A stretch of 64,000 bases of DNA from Sorangium cellulosum. GTDB lineage: Bacteria; Myxococcota_A; Polyangia; Polyangiales; Polyangiaceae. Below are positions 41,955-50,772 of this stretch, piece by piece. Numbering within the stretch: the first letter of the stretch is position 1; each line of letters starts with the position of its first letter. The position numbers and the translations under genes were made by a program. Location: NCBI RefSeq assembly GCF_004135735.1, contig NZ_CP012670.1, positions 10,239,501 to 10,303,500 of the forward strand, given 5' to 3'. The notes beneath the pieces were generated by a model, which made no database searches, was not told where the DNA came from, and was given only the letters and a program-made list of their open reading frames with translations.

Positions 41955-43463
41955 TTACCGGCTGGCGCAAAAGCCGAAATCGGCGGACGCGTCCTTGGTC
42001 TCGAGCCTGGCGTTGTGGGGGGCGCCGGTGAAGATCCAGCTGGTGGCGTCCTGCGTGAGCACGCTGCTCCACGAATTCGTGATGGTGCCTTCCTTCGGGA
42101 GGATGGCCTTCCACGTGACGGGGCCGGAGCTGTTGTTGGTGATCTTCACCTTGCTGCAATAGCCCTGGCCCCAGTCCGACTCCCTGGTGAGCGTGATCGA
42201 GGCCGTCCCGGGCTCGACGCGCGCAGCCCCGCCGGTCGCGCCGCCGCCGCTGCCACCGCTGCCGCTGCTGCTGCTGCTGCTGCTGGACGATGACGTGGTG
42301 CCCCCGCCGCCGCTGCCCCCGCCGCCGCTGGACGATGACGTGGTGCCGCCGCCGCTGCTGCTGGAGCTGGAGCTGCTGCTGGAGCTGGAGCTGCTGCTGG
42401 AGCTGGAGCTGCTGCTGGAGCTGGAGCTGCTGCTGGAGCTGCTGTCCTTCACCTGGGCGATGAAGCGGTCATAGCCGGCGACGTCGCCTTTCTGCGAGAG
42501 CATGACGATCGCGATGCCCATGTCGACGGCCTTGGCGATGTTGCTCTCGTTGAGCCAGCTTGTATCGATGTCGATCGCGTAGCCGCCGAACGTGTACGCG
42601 TCGACGACGACGAGCGGCAGGCCGACCGCGCGCGTGATGTCGCGGTAGGTGAAGTTGTCGATCCTGCCCTCGGTGAACGGGAACTGCTTGCCCGTGAGCC
42701 CGACGTACTTGACCACGCTGCGATCCCAGCCGTCGTAGAAGTCTCCGACGGACGACGCCCACCTGGTGGCCGACGGGCTGAACCACGGGCTGAAGTCGAT
42801 GACCACCTTGCACGAGGGGCACCCCTCGCGGATGGCGCCGAGGATCCGGTTCATGAAGTCGTCGGACTCTGCCTCGGTGAGCGCGTTGGTCTGCGCCGTC
42901 TGCGAGAACTGGTACCAGTCCGGCTCGATGTGGATCAGCGGCTCGGCCGACGCCCCGCGACTCCGCAGGGCGTCGCCGATGGCCCCCGCCGCCTTCCTGT
43001 AGGCCGCCACCATCTCACCGATGTGCGCGCGCATGTACGCCGCGCCCCTCTGGCACAGCGGTCTGCCCGAGTTGCCGTCGCAGTCGTCCTGGGATCCGAG
43101 CCCGTCCTTCGTCATCGCGGTGGCGATGTAGCCAAAGAAATAGGGGGTCTTGCCCCGGTCGAGGATCTGGCCGAGCTTGGTGCCGTGCGTCGCGGTGAAC
43201 CCGCGCGCGAGGAGCCAGTCGCCGATGGCCACCACGTCGACGTTGGCCGGCCCGGACGCGGGCGGCGCCCAGCTCTGGTCCCAGTAGGGGGCGACCCCGA
43301 AGCGCATCTGCGAGGCCGCCGCGGCGGCTGCCTGTTCGGCGAAAATCTCGTCCTCCTCGGCGACGCTGGAGCCGTCGTCTGCGGCGACGATGCACCCCCC
43401 GAGCACGGCGAGCATGCACCCCACGGCCCCAGCACCGAAAAGCGAACCCTTGATCTTCGTCAT
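41955..43463 (-). CDS. secreted glycosidase-like lipoprotein with poly-Ser linker and CBM2
   Basis: 502 residues. A lipoprotein signal (lipobox LGGC) is followed by a TIM-barrel-like domain (about 45-320: MRFGVAPYWDQSW, TPYFFGYIATAMTKDG, LIHIEPDWYQFSQT, CKVVIDFSPWFSPS, GLPLVVVDAYTFGGY), consistent with a glycoside hydrolase of an unidentified family; Glu in HIEPDW is a candidate acid/base. Next is a linker of about 38 Ser, then Gly/Ser/Thr, then a C-terminal CBM2 cellulose-binding module (SDWGQGYCSKVKITNNSSG, VTWKAILP, NSWSS, DFGFC) with its terminal Cys pair and aromatic residues. The Ser run is coded by repeats of six AGC/TCC codons. GGAGAG precedes the ATG at 43463. Confidence 0.82.
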   Translation of the reverse strand: MTKIKGSLFGAGAVGCMLAVLGGCIVAADDGSSVAEEDEIFAEQAAAAAASQMRFGVAPYWDQSWAPPASGPANVDVVAIGDWLLARGFTATHGTKLGQILDRGKTPYFFGYIATAMTKDGLGSQDDCDGNSGRPLCQRGAAYMRAHIGEMVAAYRKAAGAIGDALRSRGASAEPLIHIEPDWYQFSQTAQTNALTEAESDDFMNRILGAIREGCPSCKVVIDFSPWFSPSATRWASSVGDFYDGWDRSVVKYVGLTGKQFPFTEGRIDNFTYRDITRAVGLPLVVVDAYTFGGYAIDIDTSWLNESNIAKAVDMGIAIVMLSQKGDVAGYDRFIAQVKDSSSSSSSSSSSSSSSSSSSSSSSSSSSSSSGGGTTSSSSGGGGSGGGGTTSSSSSSSSSSGSGGSGGGATGGAARVEPGTASITLTRESDWGQGYCSKVKITNNSSGPVTWKAILPKEGTITNSWSSVLTQDATSWIFTGAPHNARLETKDASADFGFCASR

Positions 43464-44011
43464 CCGTCTCTCTCCAAGCGGCCGCGCGGCCCGGCCACGC
43501 GCCGGATTTTTATGCTCCCGAGCGCCAGCGTCGGCTTGGCGCGGGGCACGTGTTGAAGGTCCCCGGACTACTACCTGCTGCAATCATCGGGCCATCATGT
43601 CATGAGTTGGCCAGCGCGCTGTCCCAGGGCTTTCCTGGTGATTCCCACCCAGACGACATGTGATGTCGAGCGCTGGCGTGGATCGATGATCCGGGACACG
43701 GCCGATCCACCACCCGTGTCCCGAGGAGTCACGGCGCGCGAAGATCCTCGAGATCCGGGCGAGCGACGCGATCTGCGCCTGGGATCATCCGTTGTTCCTC
43801 GCCGAATGACGCAGTGAGAGCAGAAGTTTCAGACAAAGAGCCGGTGCCGGGCGCGGCCATCCATCCCGCGCCCCGCGCCCCGCACCCCGCGCCACCACGG
43901 CCGACCCCGTCCGACAGCGGGCCTGGTTGTGTGTCGTCCTCTTTCAGCCCGCCCAGCGCTCCAGGAGCCTGCTAGTCTGCCCCCGATGAACGCGACCCAT
44001 GGAGCGGCCCG
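43464..44011. other. 548-base divergent intergenic region
   Basis: Between the minus-strand glycosidase and the plus-strand ABC ATPase. Locally less GC-rich around 43570-43720 (CAATCATCGGGCCATCATGTCATGAG), which is where the divergent promoters probably lie. No coding frame has a ribosome site. Confidence 0.45.
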
Positions 44012-44806
44012 GTGAGCCCCCCGCCGCTCATCGAGATCGAGAACGCCGAGGTCTTCCGGGGCGACACCCGCGTCTTCGAGGCCCTCTCGCTCCGCATCGA
44101 GCAGGGAGAGAGCACAGCGATCCTCGGGCCGAACGGGGCCGGCAAGTCGACCCTGCTCCGGCTGCTCTCGCGGGACATCTACCCGGTCGTCCGCGAGGGC
44201 TCGGCCGTGCGCATCCTCGGCCGCGAGCGGTGGGAGGTCTCCGCGCTTCGCCGCAGGCTGGGGCTCGTGTCCTACGAGCTGCAGATGGCCTATCCGCGGG
44301 GCGTCCGCGGCCTCGACGTGGTGCTCTCCGGCTTCTTCGCGAGCGCCGGGCTGCACCCGCACGAGCCGCCGACCGACGCCCAGCGCGCGCGGGCCGAGGC
44401 GGTGCTGCGCGACCTCGGCGTGGCGCACCTCGGCGACAAGCCGATCGCGGAGATGTCCGCCGGCGAGCAGCGGCGCTGCCTGCTCGGGCGGGCCCTCGTG
44501 CACGATCCCGAGGCGCTGGTGCTCGACGAGCCGACGACGAGCCTCGATTTGAAGGCCGCCATCGAGCTCGTCGCCGTGGTCCGACGGCTCGCGCGGCAGG
44601 GCAAGACGCTGGTCCTCGTGACCCACCACGTGCACGAGATCCCGCCCGAGATCGGGCGGGTCGTCCTGCTCGCGAGAGGCCGCGTCTTCGCCGACGGCCC
44701 GAAGCGCGAGGTGCTGAGGGACGAGAGCCTGTCGCGGCTGTTCGACGTGCCGCTCTCCGTGGTCGAGCGCGGCGGGTTCTTCCAGGTCTTCCCCCGCGCT
44801 CCCTGA
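44012..44806 (+). CDS. ABC transporter ATP-binding protein
   Basis: 264 residues from a GTG with GGAG upstream. Walker A GPNGAGKST, Q-loop region RRLGLVSYELQ, signature MSAGEQRR, Walker B ALVLDEPTTSLD and switch His in LVTHHVHEIP are complete, so it should hydrolyse ATP. The sequence resembles ATPases of the YlmA/ModF-like group, which often lack an encoded permease next to them; none is here. The transported substrate cannot be inferred. Its last codons overlap the remnant of the next gene's lipobox. Confidence 0.9.
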   Translation: MSPPPLIEIENAEVFRGDTRVFEALSLRIEQGESTAILGPNGAGKSTLLRLLSRDIYPVVREGSAVRILGRERWEVSALRRRLGLVSYELQMAYPRGVRGLDVVLSGFFASAGLHPHEPPTDAQRARAEAVLRDLGVAHLGDKPIAEMSAGEQRRCLLGRALVHDPEALVLDEPTTSLDLKAAIELVAVVRRLARQGKTLVLVTHHVHEIPPEIGRVVLLARGRVFADGPKREVLRDESLSRLFDVPLSVVERGGFFQVFPRAP

Positions 44807-45947
44807 TAATCGCATGCGGACCGGTAGCAGACGATTCCCAGGCGACCAGCACGACGGGCGGGGCATCCGCGTCGGGCGGCGGTGCGAGCTCGGGCACCGG
44901 GGGGGGTGACGCCGCTGCTGGGGGCGCCTCCTCCGCTGGCAACACCGGCGGCACCGGCGGCACCCGCGGTACCAGCGCCTCGGCTGGGGGAGCCCCCCAG
45001 CCGGCAGCACCAGCGGCGGTGGCGGCGAGGGGAACACCACCACGGGTGGGCAGACGGGGAGTGGTGGTGGCGACGGCGGCACGGCCGATGAAGTCTACAA
45101 TCCCGACTTTGAAGAGTTTCATGGTGAGGATTGTGATGTCGGTGAGCCCCAGGAGGTGAACACCAGCACGCTGCCGGATCTGTTCGAGTTCTTCGATGGC
45201 GCGCGGATGTCCAAGAGGTCGGAGTGGCGCTGCCGCAGGGCGGAGCTGAAGAAGGCCGTCGAGAAGTACATTCATGGTGAGAAGCCGGGGAGACCCGATA
45301 CGGTGACCGGGAAGGTGAGCAGCAGCTCCATCTCGGTGCACGTGGAGCACGGCGGCAAGACGATCGATTTCAGCGTGTCGGTGTCCCTGCCGCGGGGCGC
45401 GAACGGCCCCGTCCCGGCCATCATCGGGCTGGGTGGGGGGAGCCTGGATAGATCCCTCCTCGCGGGGGAGGGGGTCGCCACGATCAGCTATGACAACAAC
45501 CGCATCGCGAGCGAGACGAGCAGGAGCTGTCTGTTCTCGAACATCTATGGCAACACCGGCGCCAGCGCTCAAGTCGCCTGGGCCTGGGGGGTGAGCCGCA
45601 TCCTCGACGTGCTGGTCGACGAGCGGGACGCCGGGCGGAACGACATCATCGATCCCACGGCCATCGGCGTGACTGGCTGTTCCAGGTTGGGGAAGGGCGC
45701 GTTCACCATCGGCGCGTTCGATGAGCGAATCGCGCTGGGCATTCCGCATGAATCCGGCACCGGCGGCGTGTCTGCGTTCCGGATCGTGAATACCAATCCG
45801 GTGGGGCCGAACGTAAAACCGGCTCAGTCGCTGAGCTCCGCCTGGAGCGAGGCGCAGGGGTGGTTCGGGACCGTCTTTGGCAACTACAGGAGCAACGTGA
45901 ACGTCATCCCGGTGGACACGCCGGGCCCACCTGACCCGGAGGGCTGA
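44800..45947 (+). pseudogene. decayed CE15 glucuronoyl esterase lipoprotein
   Basis: Three separate lesions. (1) The signal start is gone: a lipobox SLIIAC is read in a frame overlapping the end of the ABC gene. (2) After a Gly/Ala/Thr linker (ATSTTGGASASGGG) the frame shifts around 44990-45010 and continues in another frame as DEVYNPDFEEFHGEDC and then the CE15 body: DGARMSKRSEWRCRRAELKK, VPAIIGLGGGSL, WAWGVSRILDVL, GVTGCSRLGKGAFTIGAFDE and IPHESGTGG. The nucleophile Ser (codon 45681) is present. (3) The protein stops after VNVIPVDTP, losing about 130 residues including the catalytic His. Intact enzymes cleave the ester between lignin and glucuronoxylan. Confidence 0.8.
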
Positions 45948-46209
45948 TCCGGACGGGCGGATGGAGCCGCAGCCGGTCGCCACGGCCGATCTGGCCAAAT
46001 GGATCGAGTGGGATACTCCCACCTTGGAGTGATCGTCGTCGTCCGCGGCCTGTCGCGGCTGGGGCGACGTTCCCCGGGGCGCCTCGCGGCTCAGGCAGCC
46101 TCGGCGCCTCGCGGGGAGAGCGTCGCTCCGGTTCCGAGGCCCTGGAGCGAGGGGCGGGAGCGACCGCTCTTCGTTTTCGCAGTCTCGGATCCCACGGAGT
46201 GGCCCATGC

Positions 46210-46220
46210 GCAGCTCCGCC
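46210..46220. repeat. left target-site duplication of IS
   Basis: GCAGCTCCGCC, identical to 47671-47681, immediately outside the left terminal inverted repeat of the insertion sequence. Confidence 0.9.
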
Positions 46221-47670
46221 TGATGCATCCCCTCATATAGTCCCAAGAATTTCACGGGTTACGGCGTGCTCACGGAGCACCTCGCCGTACGCTGTCATGA
46301 GTTGAACAAGCCGCTCTTCCCGCATGTTGGGAATGGCTGTGTACCAGTAGCATCCCTGGTTATAGAGCGACAAGGTTCGATGCTTCACGGTATTGGTCTT
46401 CAGGAGGCGATCGAGGCCGGCCCGTTCTCCTGCCTCCCCAAGGAGCGTCAGGAGCACGTGCGCAAAGGCAGCTATAAGCAGAAGTCGGTCGCGTCGGGCA
46501 GTGTCGCCAATATGTGTGGCGGAGAGACCCATGCCAAAATGAACGTTCTTGACGTCGCGGAACGTCTCCTCGATGCAGAAGCGACGGCCGTAGAGCTTGG
46601 TCACCTGGCTCGCCGTCAGGTCGGCACGGCTGGTTGCGAGGCACCATGGCTCCTTCATCCGCTTGTCGTGAACGAGCACGACCGCCGCGATGGCCGTCTT
46701 GTCCTGCGTGACCCGGACGTTCTTCAGCATCTTTGCCCGTCCGGTAGATGTGAGCCATTCGCCTGCAGGACGCGCAGTGTCATCAGCATCGGTGACGATG
46801 ATGCACTCACGGAACCGAATGATGTAGTCCCAGCCCAGATTGCCGAGATGTGCGTACCGCTCCTGGTCGCCGAAGCCCCGGTCCGCGAGGAGTGTTACTC
46901 GAGTTGCTTTCGGAAGAATCTCGTGCAGCCGCTCAATGACCTCGTCTTCATAGGCGTTGCGCTTGCCAGCCAACGACGACTTCTTGACCGTCCTCCAAAT
47001 AAGCGGCGTTGCTCGCCCGTGACGAGTGATCAAGTACAACGCCAACGTGGCGTGGTCATCGACATCAAACTCCGTCCAGTCGAGAGCGACCAGCAGCTCC
47101 TCTCGCGGCCCCACCACGAAGCGGACCCAAGCGTCGAACAGAAGCCATGGGGACACATTGTTGTTACTCAGCAGGCGATCAACTTGTTTGGTCGCGTGCT
47201 TGGGGCTACCGTCTCTTGCCCACGCCATCCCTCGCCCGATCACGTGAATGCAAAGGGAGACCGAGTGCAGAACGCCCAGGGTTGCCAGCGACAAGGACAG
47301 CACGGTCTTGACGTGCAGGTCGACTTTCACAGCGGCGTGAAGGAACCGCTCGATGCTACTCGCGCTGAGCCCTACGCGCTCGAGTTGCCTGCGAGCCCTC
47401 ATCGAATGCGACCGCTCCTCCGAGCGCGTCGTCGTCAAGTTCCCCTTCGCCTTGCCTTCCGTGCACGCGTCGACGCCCGCCGATTGCCTCATACTGATAC
47501 TATTCCGGCCAGCGACCGCAGATTCTCACGTATTCGTCGTAGGCTCACCCGAAACACCTGAGCCTCGTGGGCCCATGCAAACAACTGTCCCACATTGGTG
47601 CTCAGTGGAAGCGGTGTGCCAGCGGCGCGGGAATCGACGAATTTGCCGTATAAAATGAGGGGATCTGTCA
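46221..47670 (-). mobile_element. complete IS4-type insertion sequence, 1450 bp
   Basis: Left end TGATGCATCCCCTCAT and right end (reverse complement) TGACAGATCCCCTCAT are 16-bp terminal inverted repeats with three mismatches. Both are directly flanked by the 11-bp repeat GCAGCTCCGCC, a length usual for IS4 family targets. One transposase gene fills most of it, and its stop codon lies within the left inverted repeat. GC content is visibly lower than in neighbouring genes. Perfect target duplications suggest a recent, structurally intact insertion. Confidence 0.92.
46233..47402 (-). CDS. IS4 family DDE transposase
   Basis: 389 residues. The DDE triad is in ALDWTEFDVDD, TLLADRGFGD and RFCIEETFRDVK; the last matches the IS4 signature Y-2-R-3-E-6-K (YGRRFCIEETFRDVK). 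The N-terminal part (SASSIERFLHAAVKVDLHVK) is helical and likely binds the ends. The ATG at 47402 is preceded by GAGGAG; a farther in-frame ATG at 47492 adds low-complexity residues. Codon use is less GC-biased than the flanking genes, in keeping with transfer. No frameshift or stop is visible, so it may be active. Confidence 0.93.
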   Translation of the reverse strand: MRARRQLERVGLSASSIERFLHAAVKVDLHVKTVLSLSLATLGVLHSVSLCIHVIGRGMAWARDGSPKHATKQVDRLLSNNNVSPWLLFDAWVRFVVGPREELLVALDWTEFDVDDHATLALYLITRHGRATPLIWRTVKKSSLAGKRNAYEDEVIERLHEILPKATRVTLLADRGFGDQERYAHLGNLGWDYIIRFRECIIVTDADDTARPAGEWLTSTGRAKMLKNVRVTQDKTAIAAVVLVHDKRMKEPWCLATSRADLTASQVTKLYGRRFCIEETFRDVKNVHFGMGLSATHIGDTARRDRLLLIAAFAHVLLTLLGEAGERAGLDRLLKTNTVKHRTLSLYNQGCYWYTAIPNMREERLVQLMTAYGEVLREHAVTREILGTI

Positions 47671-47681
47671 GCAGCTCCGCC
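47671..47681. repeat. right target-site duplication of IS
   Basis: GCAGCTCCGCC directly outside the right inverted repeat, an exact copy of 46210-46220. Confidence 0.9.
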
Positions 47682-47918
47682 CCTGTCACGCCTTCCGGTT
47701 GGCCGAGGACGGCTTGCCTCGGCGGCCGCTCGCAAACCCATCGTGCCGGAGGGCGGCTCCTCGATCTCATTCGCGGCTTGGCCAGGGCGGGCCTGAGGGC
47801 TCGCCCCGGGCCGGCGACTGGAGTGCCCCTCCGGGTCGTCGTGGCCACCGAGCTCTGGTACCAGCCGCGAATACGAGGTAGGCTGTCGAGAATTGGGCCG
47901 TCTGGCCAAGGAGGAGCC

Positions 47919-49082
47919 GTGCGTTCATCTTTGCTGCAAACTTTTACTTTCTTGGGGTTCGTCGCCGTGGGCTGCGCGGGGGCGGACGATTCACCTGTGG
48001 AGCCCGGGGCAGGGGGCAACTCGGCTGGGACGGGGGGCACGACGACGAGCGGCGTGACCACGGGTAGCGGCACCGGTGGCACGGTCGAGGGCAACTGCGC
48101 GGGCGTGAACGATGGGACCGAGTGCAGCGCGTTCGGCGCGGGTGCCGTGTGTGACCGGAGCTCCAGCCCGGCCGACCCGCGAGTCTGCACCTGCGACGGC
48201 TCGGTCTTCCGCTGTGTCCGTCAGGGAGCCGGCGGCACCGGCGGCACGGATGGCTCGGGCGGCGTGACCACGGGCGGCCCGGCCACCACCGGGACGGGAG
48301 CGGGCGGGACCGGAGGCGCGGACGGGACCGGGGTCACGACCGGCACCGGGGTCACGACCGGCACCGGGGGCTCGGACGGGCCCGGGGCCACGACCGGCAC
48401 CGGGGCCACGACCGGCACCGGAGCCACGACCGGCACCGGGGGCTCGGACGGGCCCGGGGCCACGACCGGCACCGGCGGCACACCGGCCGCGTGCGCGGAG
48501 CCCGACCAGATGATCTGCGATAATAAAATTGGTGACCACTGCGGGTACACCTATGAATACTGGAAAGATCAAGGGAGCGGGTGCCTGGTCAACAAGTCTG
48601 ACGGTTTCAGTGTAGACTGGAACAACATCAATAACTTGCTGGGTCGTAAAGGCGTGAGGCCCGGGTCCAAGGACCAGATCGTGACCTACGAGGCCAACTA
48701 CCAGCCGAACGGAAATTCGTACCTTTGTGTCTATGGGTGGACGAAGGGTCCGCTCGTGGAATATTACATCGTCGATAGCTGGGGCAACTGGCGTCCCCCG
48801 GGCGGGCAGGGACACATGGGCACCGTCGAGAGCGACGGGGGTACCTATGACATCTACCGGACCGAGCGCGTCAACCAGCCTTCCATCGAAGGCACCGCGA
48901 CGTTCTATCAGTTCTGGAGCGTCCGTAAGGAAAAGCGTACGAGCGGAACCATCACCGTTGCCAACCACTTCAATGCATGGCAGCGCCTGGGGATGAACAT
49001 GGGGAACTTGTACGAGGTCTCGATGACCGTGGAGGGGTATCAGAGCAGCGGGAAGGCTGACGTGAAGTTCTCGATGGAATGA
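47919..49082 (+). CDS. GH11 endo-1,4-beta-xylanase lipoprotein
   Basis: 387 residues, GTG start with AAGGAGG 4 bases upstream. A lipoprotein signal (lipobox AVGC) leads to a small Cys-rich domain (NCAGVNDGTECSAF to CTCDGSVFRC), then about 90 residues of Gly/Thr linker with repeated GATTGTGGSDGPG units. The GH11 jellyroll covers about 205-387: YTYEYWKDQGSGC, FSVDWNNINNLLGRKG, nucleophile Glu281 in GPLVEYYIVDSWG, GGTYDIYRTERVNQPSIEGT, FYQFWSVRKEKRTSG, and acid/base Glu372 in TVEGYQSSG. It should cleave xylan outside the cell while tethered to it. The CE15 remnant and the CBM2 glycosidase nearby suggest a lignocellulose locus. It lies 238 bases from the IS. Confidence 0.94.
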   Translation: MRSSLLQTFTFLGFVAVGCAGADDSPVEPGAGGNSAGTGGTTTSGVTTGSGTGGTVEGNCAGVNDGTECSAFGAGAVCDRSSSPADPRVCTCDGSVFRCVRQGAGGTGGTDGSGGVTTGGPATTGTGAGGTGGADGTGVTTGTGVTTGTGGSDGPGATTGTGATTGTGATTGTGGSDGPGATTGTGGTPAACAEPDQMICDNKIGDHCGYTYEYWKDQGSGCLVNKSDGFSVDWNNINNLLGRKGVRPGSKDQIVTYEANYQPNGNSYLCVYGWTKGPLVEYYIVDSWGNWRPPGGQGHMGTVESDGGTYDIYRTERVNQPSIEGTATFYQFWSVRKEKRTSGTITVANHFNAWQRLGMNMGNLYEVSMTVEGYQSSGKADVKFSME

Positions 49083-49143
49083 GACCTCGGCGCCCTCGGC
49101 GCCTTGACGTCTCATTTCTCGGCGGATCGATGCGATCGGCGCT

Positions 49144-50772
49144 CTAGCCGATCTCGACCTTGCTCCACATGTCGCGGCGCATCCGCTCCTTGCGCCGGTC
49201 GGTCCGCGTCACGAGCCGCGCCGCGCCCCACGCGGCGAGCAGCTGGCCCTCCTGCCCGAGCCCGGGCAGCACGCTCCGGCCGACCAGCAGCGTCCGCTCG
49301 ATGGGGCCGCGGATCGGCTCGCCCGCGAGCCCCAGGTAGCCGGGCGGGTCGACCTCGAGCTGCCGCACCATCGGCTCGGCGCCCGGGGCGGCCCCCTTCA
49401 GCAGGGCGCGCTCGACCAGGCGGCGGCGCGGGCCGTCGTAGACCCACACGGGCAGGCCGTCGTGCACCGAGTCCACGAGCACGAGGTGGCGCTCCAGGAA
49501 CGGGAGCTCGGCCGTGAGCGCGTCGAGCACCGCCTGGCGCGCCTCGAGCAGCGACAGCGGGCCCCGGTCGGGGAGCAGGATCTCCGCCACGAGCAGCGTG
49601 TCGGTCGAGGGCGGCGGGAGGTCGCAGCGCTGGAGGTGGATCACGGGGCGCGCGGGGCCGGCGGGCCGCGCCTGCCGCGGCGCGCTCGGCCGGCCGCCGG
49701 CGCCGTCGGGGGCGCGCGGCGCCGCGCTCGGCCGGGCGGCCGATGCGGCCGACGCGGACGGGAACGGGAGCAGGAGCGCCTCGGGGCCGAGCGGCTCGGG
49801 CAGCCCCTCGCGGCGCACGATGAGCGAGACGACGAAGCGGCCGACCGAGGACGTGATGCGGGGCCACTCGCGCAGCGCGCGCTTGTGGATGCCCTCGCCG
49901 CCCGACAGGCTCGCGAGCGTCTCGCCGTCCATGTCGGTGATCACGAAGCTGCCGCCGTGCGGGTGGTCGTCGCCGTCGACCACGACCCCGGCCGCGGTGC
50001 CGCGGCGGACGTGGACCGACGCGGCGCGCTCGTCGAGCAGGCAGCGGCCGCCGTGGGCGAGGATGCGCTCGACGAGGAACTCCTCGAGCTCCTCCTCGCC
50101 GCGCGGGAGCATCATCAGCCCGCGCGTCCAGGCCCCGTGCAGGCGCGCCACCGCGAACGGGGGCGGGAGCGCCGACAGGTCCGTGGCGAAGAGCACCGAC
50201 TGCGTGACCATGGAGCGGAAGAGGTGGCCGCGCGGGAACTCGATGAGCAGGTCGGCGTCGGGCTCGGCGCGCGCGTAGGGGAGCATGGCGGCGTAACGCG
50301 CGGTCTCGCGCCGCTCCCAGAACGTGCCCGGCGGCCAGACGGCGTCGTGCGAGAACGCGTCGTCGGCGGCGCCGTTCACGTAGGCGAGCTCGGCGTAGAG
50401 CTCGTCGACGACGCGCCGGAGCTCGGGGAACTCGCGGTCGATCTCGCGGCCGAAGAGGAGCATGTCGGGCGGCACGTCGAGGCGCCGGCGCGGCGCGACG
50501 ACCTGCAGCATGGGCACGGCGGGCGCGATGCGGCGCTTCCAGGTCTGCGACTGGGCGAGCTCGACGAGGAAGCGGCGCCACGCCGGCGACGGCTCGGCGA
50601 GCATCGTGAAGGCGCGGCGGCGCAGGACGTGCTGGTCGAGGCGGTAGGTGGGCGGGCGCTCCCCGTGCCCGACGACCATCACGGTGAAGTCGCGCCGCGC
50701 GAGGAGCGCGGCGGCCGTGAGCGCGCCGATGGAGCGGCCGAGGACGATGACGTCGTAGTGCTTGTGGATCAC
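49144..50772 (-). CDS. FAD-dependent oxidoreductase (phytoene-desaturase-like fold)
   Basis: 542 residues. The N-terminus YDVIVLGRSIGALTAAALLA is a dinucleotide-binding fold with a variant G-xxx-GA loop, followed by an Arg-rich region (LRRRAF). FVITDMDGETLASL and the C-terminal ERTLLVGRSVLPGLGQEGQL match the FAD-closing part of amine-oxidase/phytoene-desaturase-like enzymes. A Pro/Ala low-complexity insert (about 375-415) interrupts it. The substrate is unknown. GTG start at 50772 overlaps the purN stop by four bases, so it is co-translated with purN although no pathway link is evident. Confidence 0.75.
   Translation of the reverse strand: MIHKHYDVIVLGRSIGALTAAALLARRDFTVMVVGHGERPPTYRLDQHVLRRRAFTMLAEPSPAWRRFLVELAQSQTWKRRIAPAVPMLQVVAPRRRLDVPPDMLLFGREIDREFPELRRVVDELYAELAYVNGAADDAFSHDAVWPPGTFWERRETARYAAMLPYARAEPDADLLIEFPRGHLFRSMVTQSVLFATDLSALPPPFAVARLHGAWTRGLMMLPRGEEELEEFLVERILAHGGRCLLDERAASVHVRRGTAAGVVVDGDDHPHGGSFVITDMDGETLASLSGGEGIHKRALREWPRITSSVGRFVVSLIVRREGLPEPLGPEALLLPFPSASAASAARPSAAPRAPDGAGGRPSAPRQARPAGPARPVIHLQRCDLPPPSTDTLLVAEILLPDRGPLSLLEARQAVLDALTAELPFLERHLVLVDSVHDGLPVWVYDGPRRRLVERALLKGAAPGAEPMVRQLEVDPPGYLGLAGEPIRGPIERTLLVGRSVLPGLGQEGQLLAAWGAARLVTRTDRRKERMRRDMWSKVEIG

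Noticed and set aside
43602..43817. A short open frame in the gap between the glycosidase and the ABC ATPase
   Set aside because: No ribosome site, unusual codon use for the genome, no recognisable feature.
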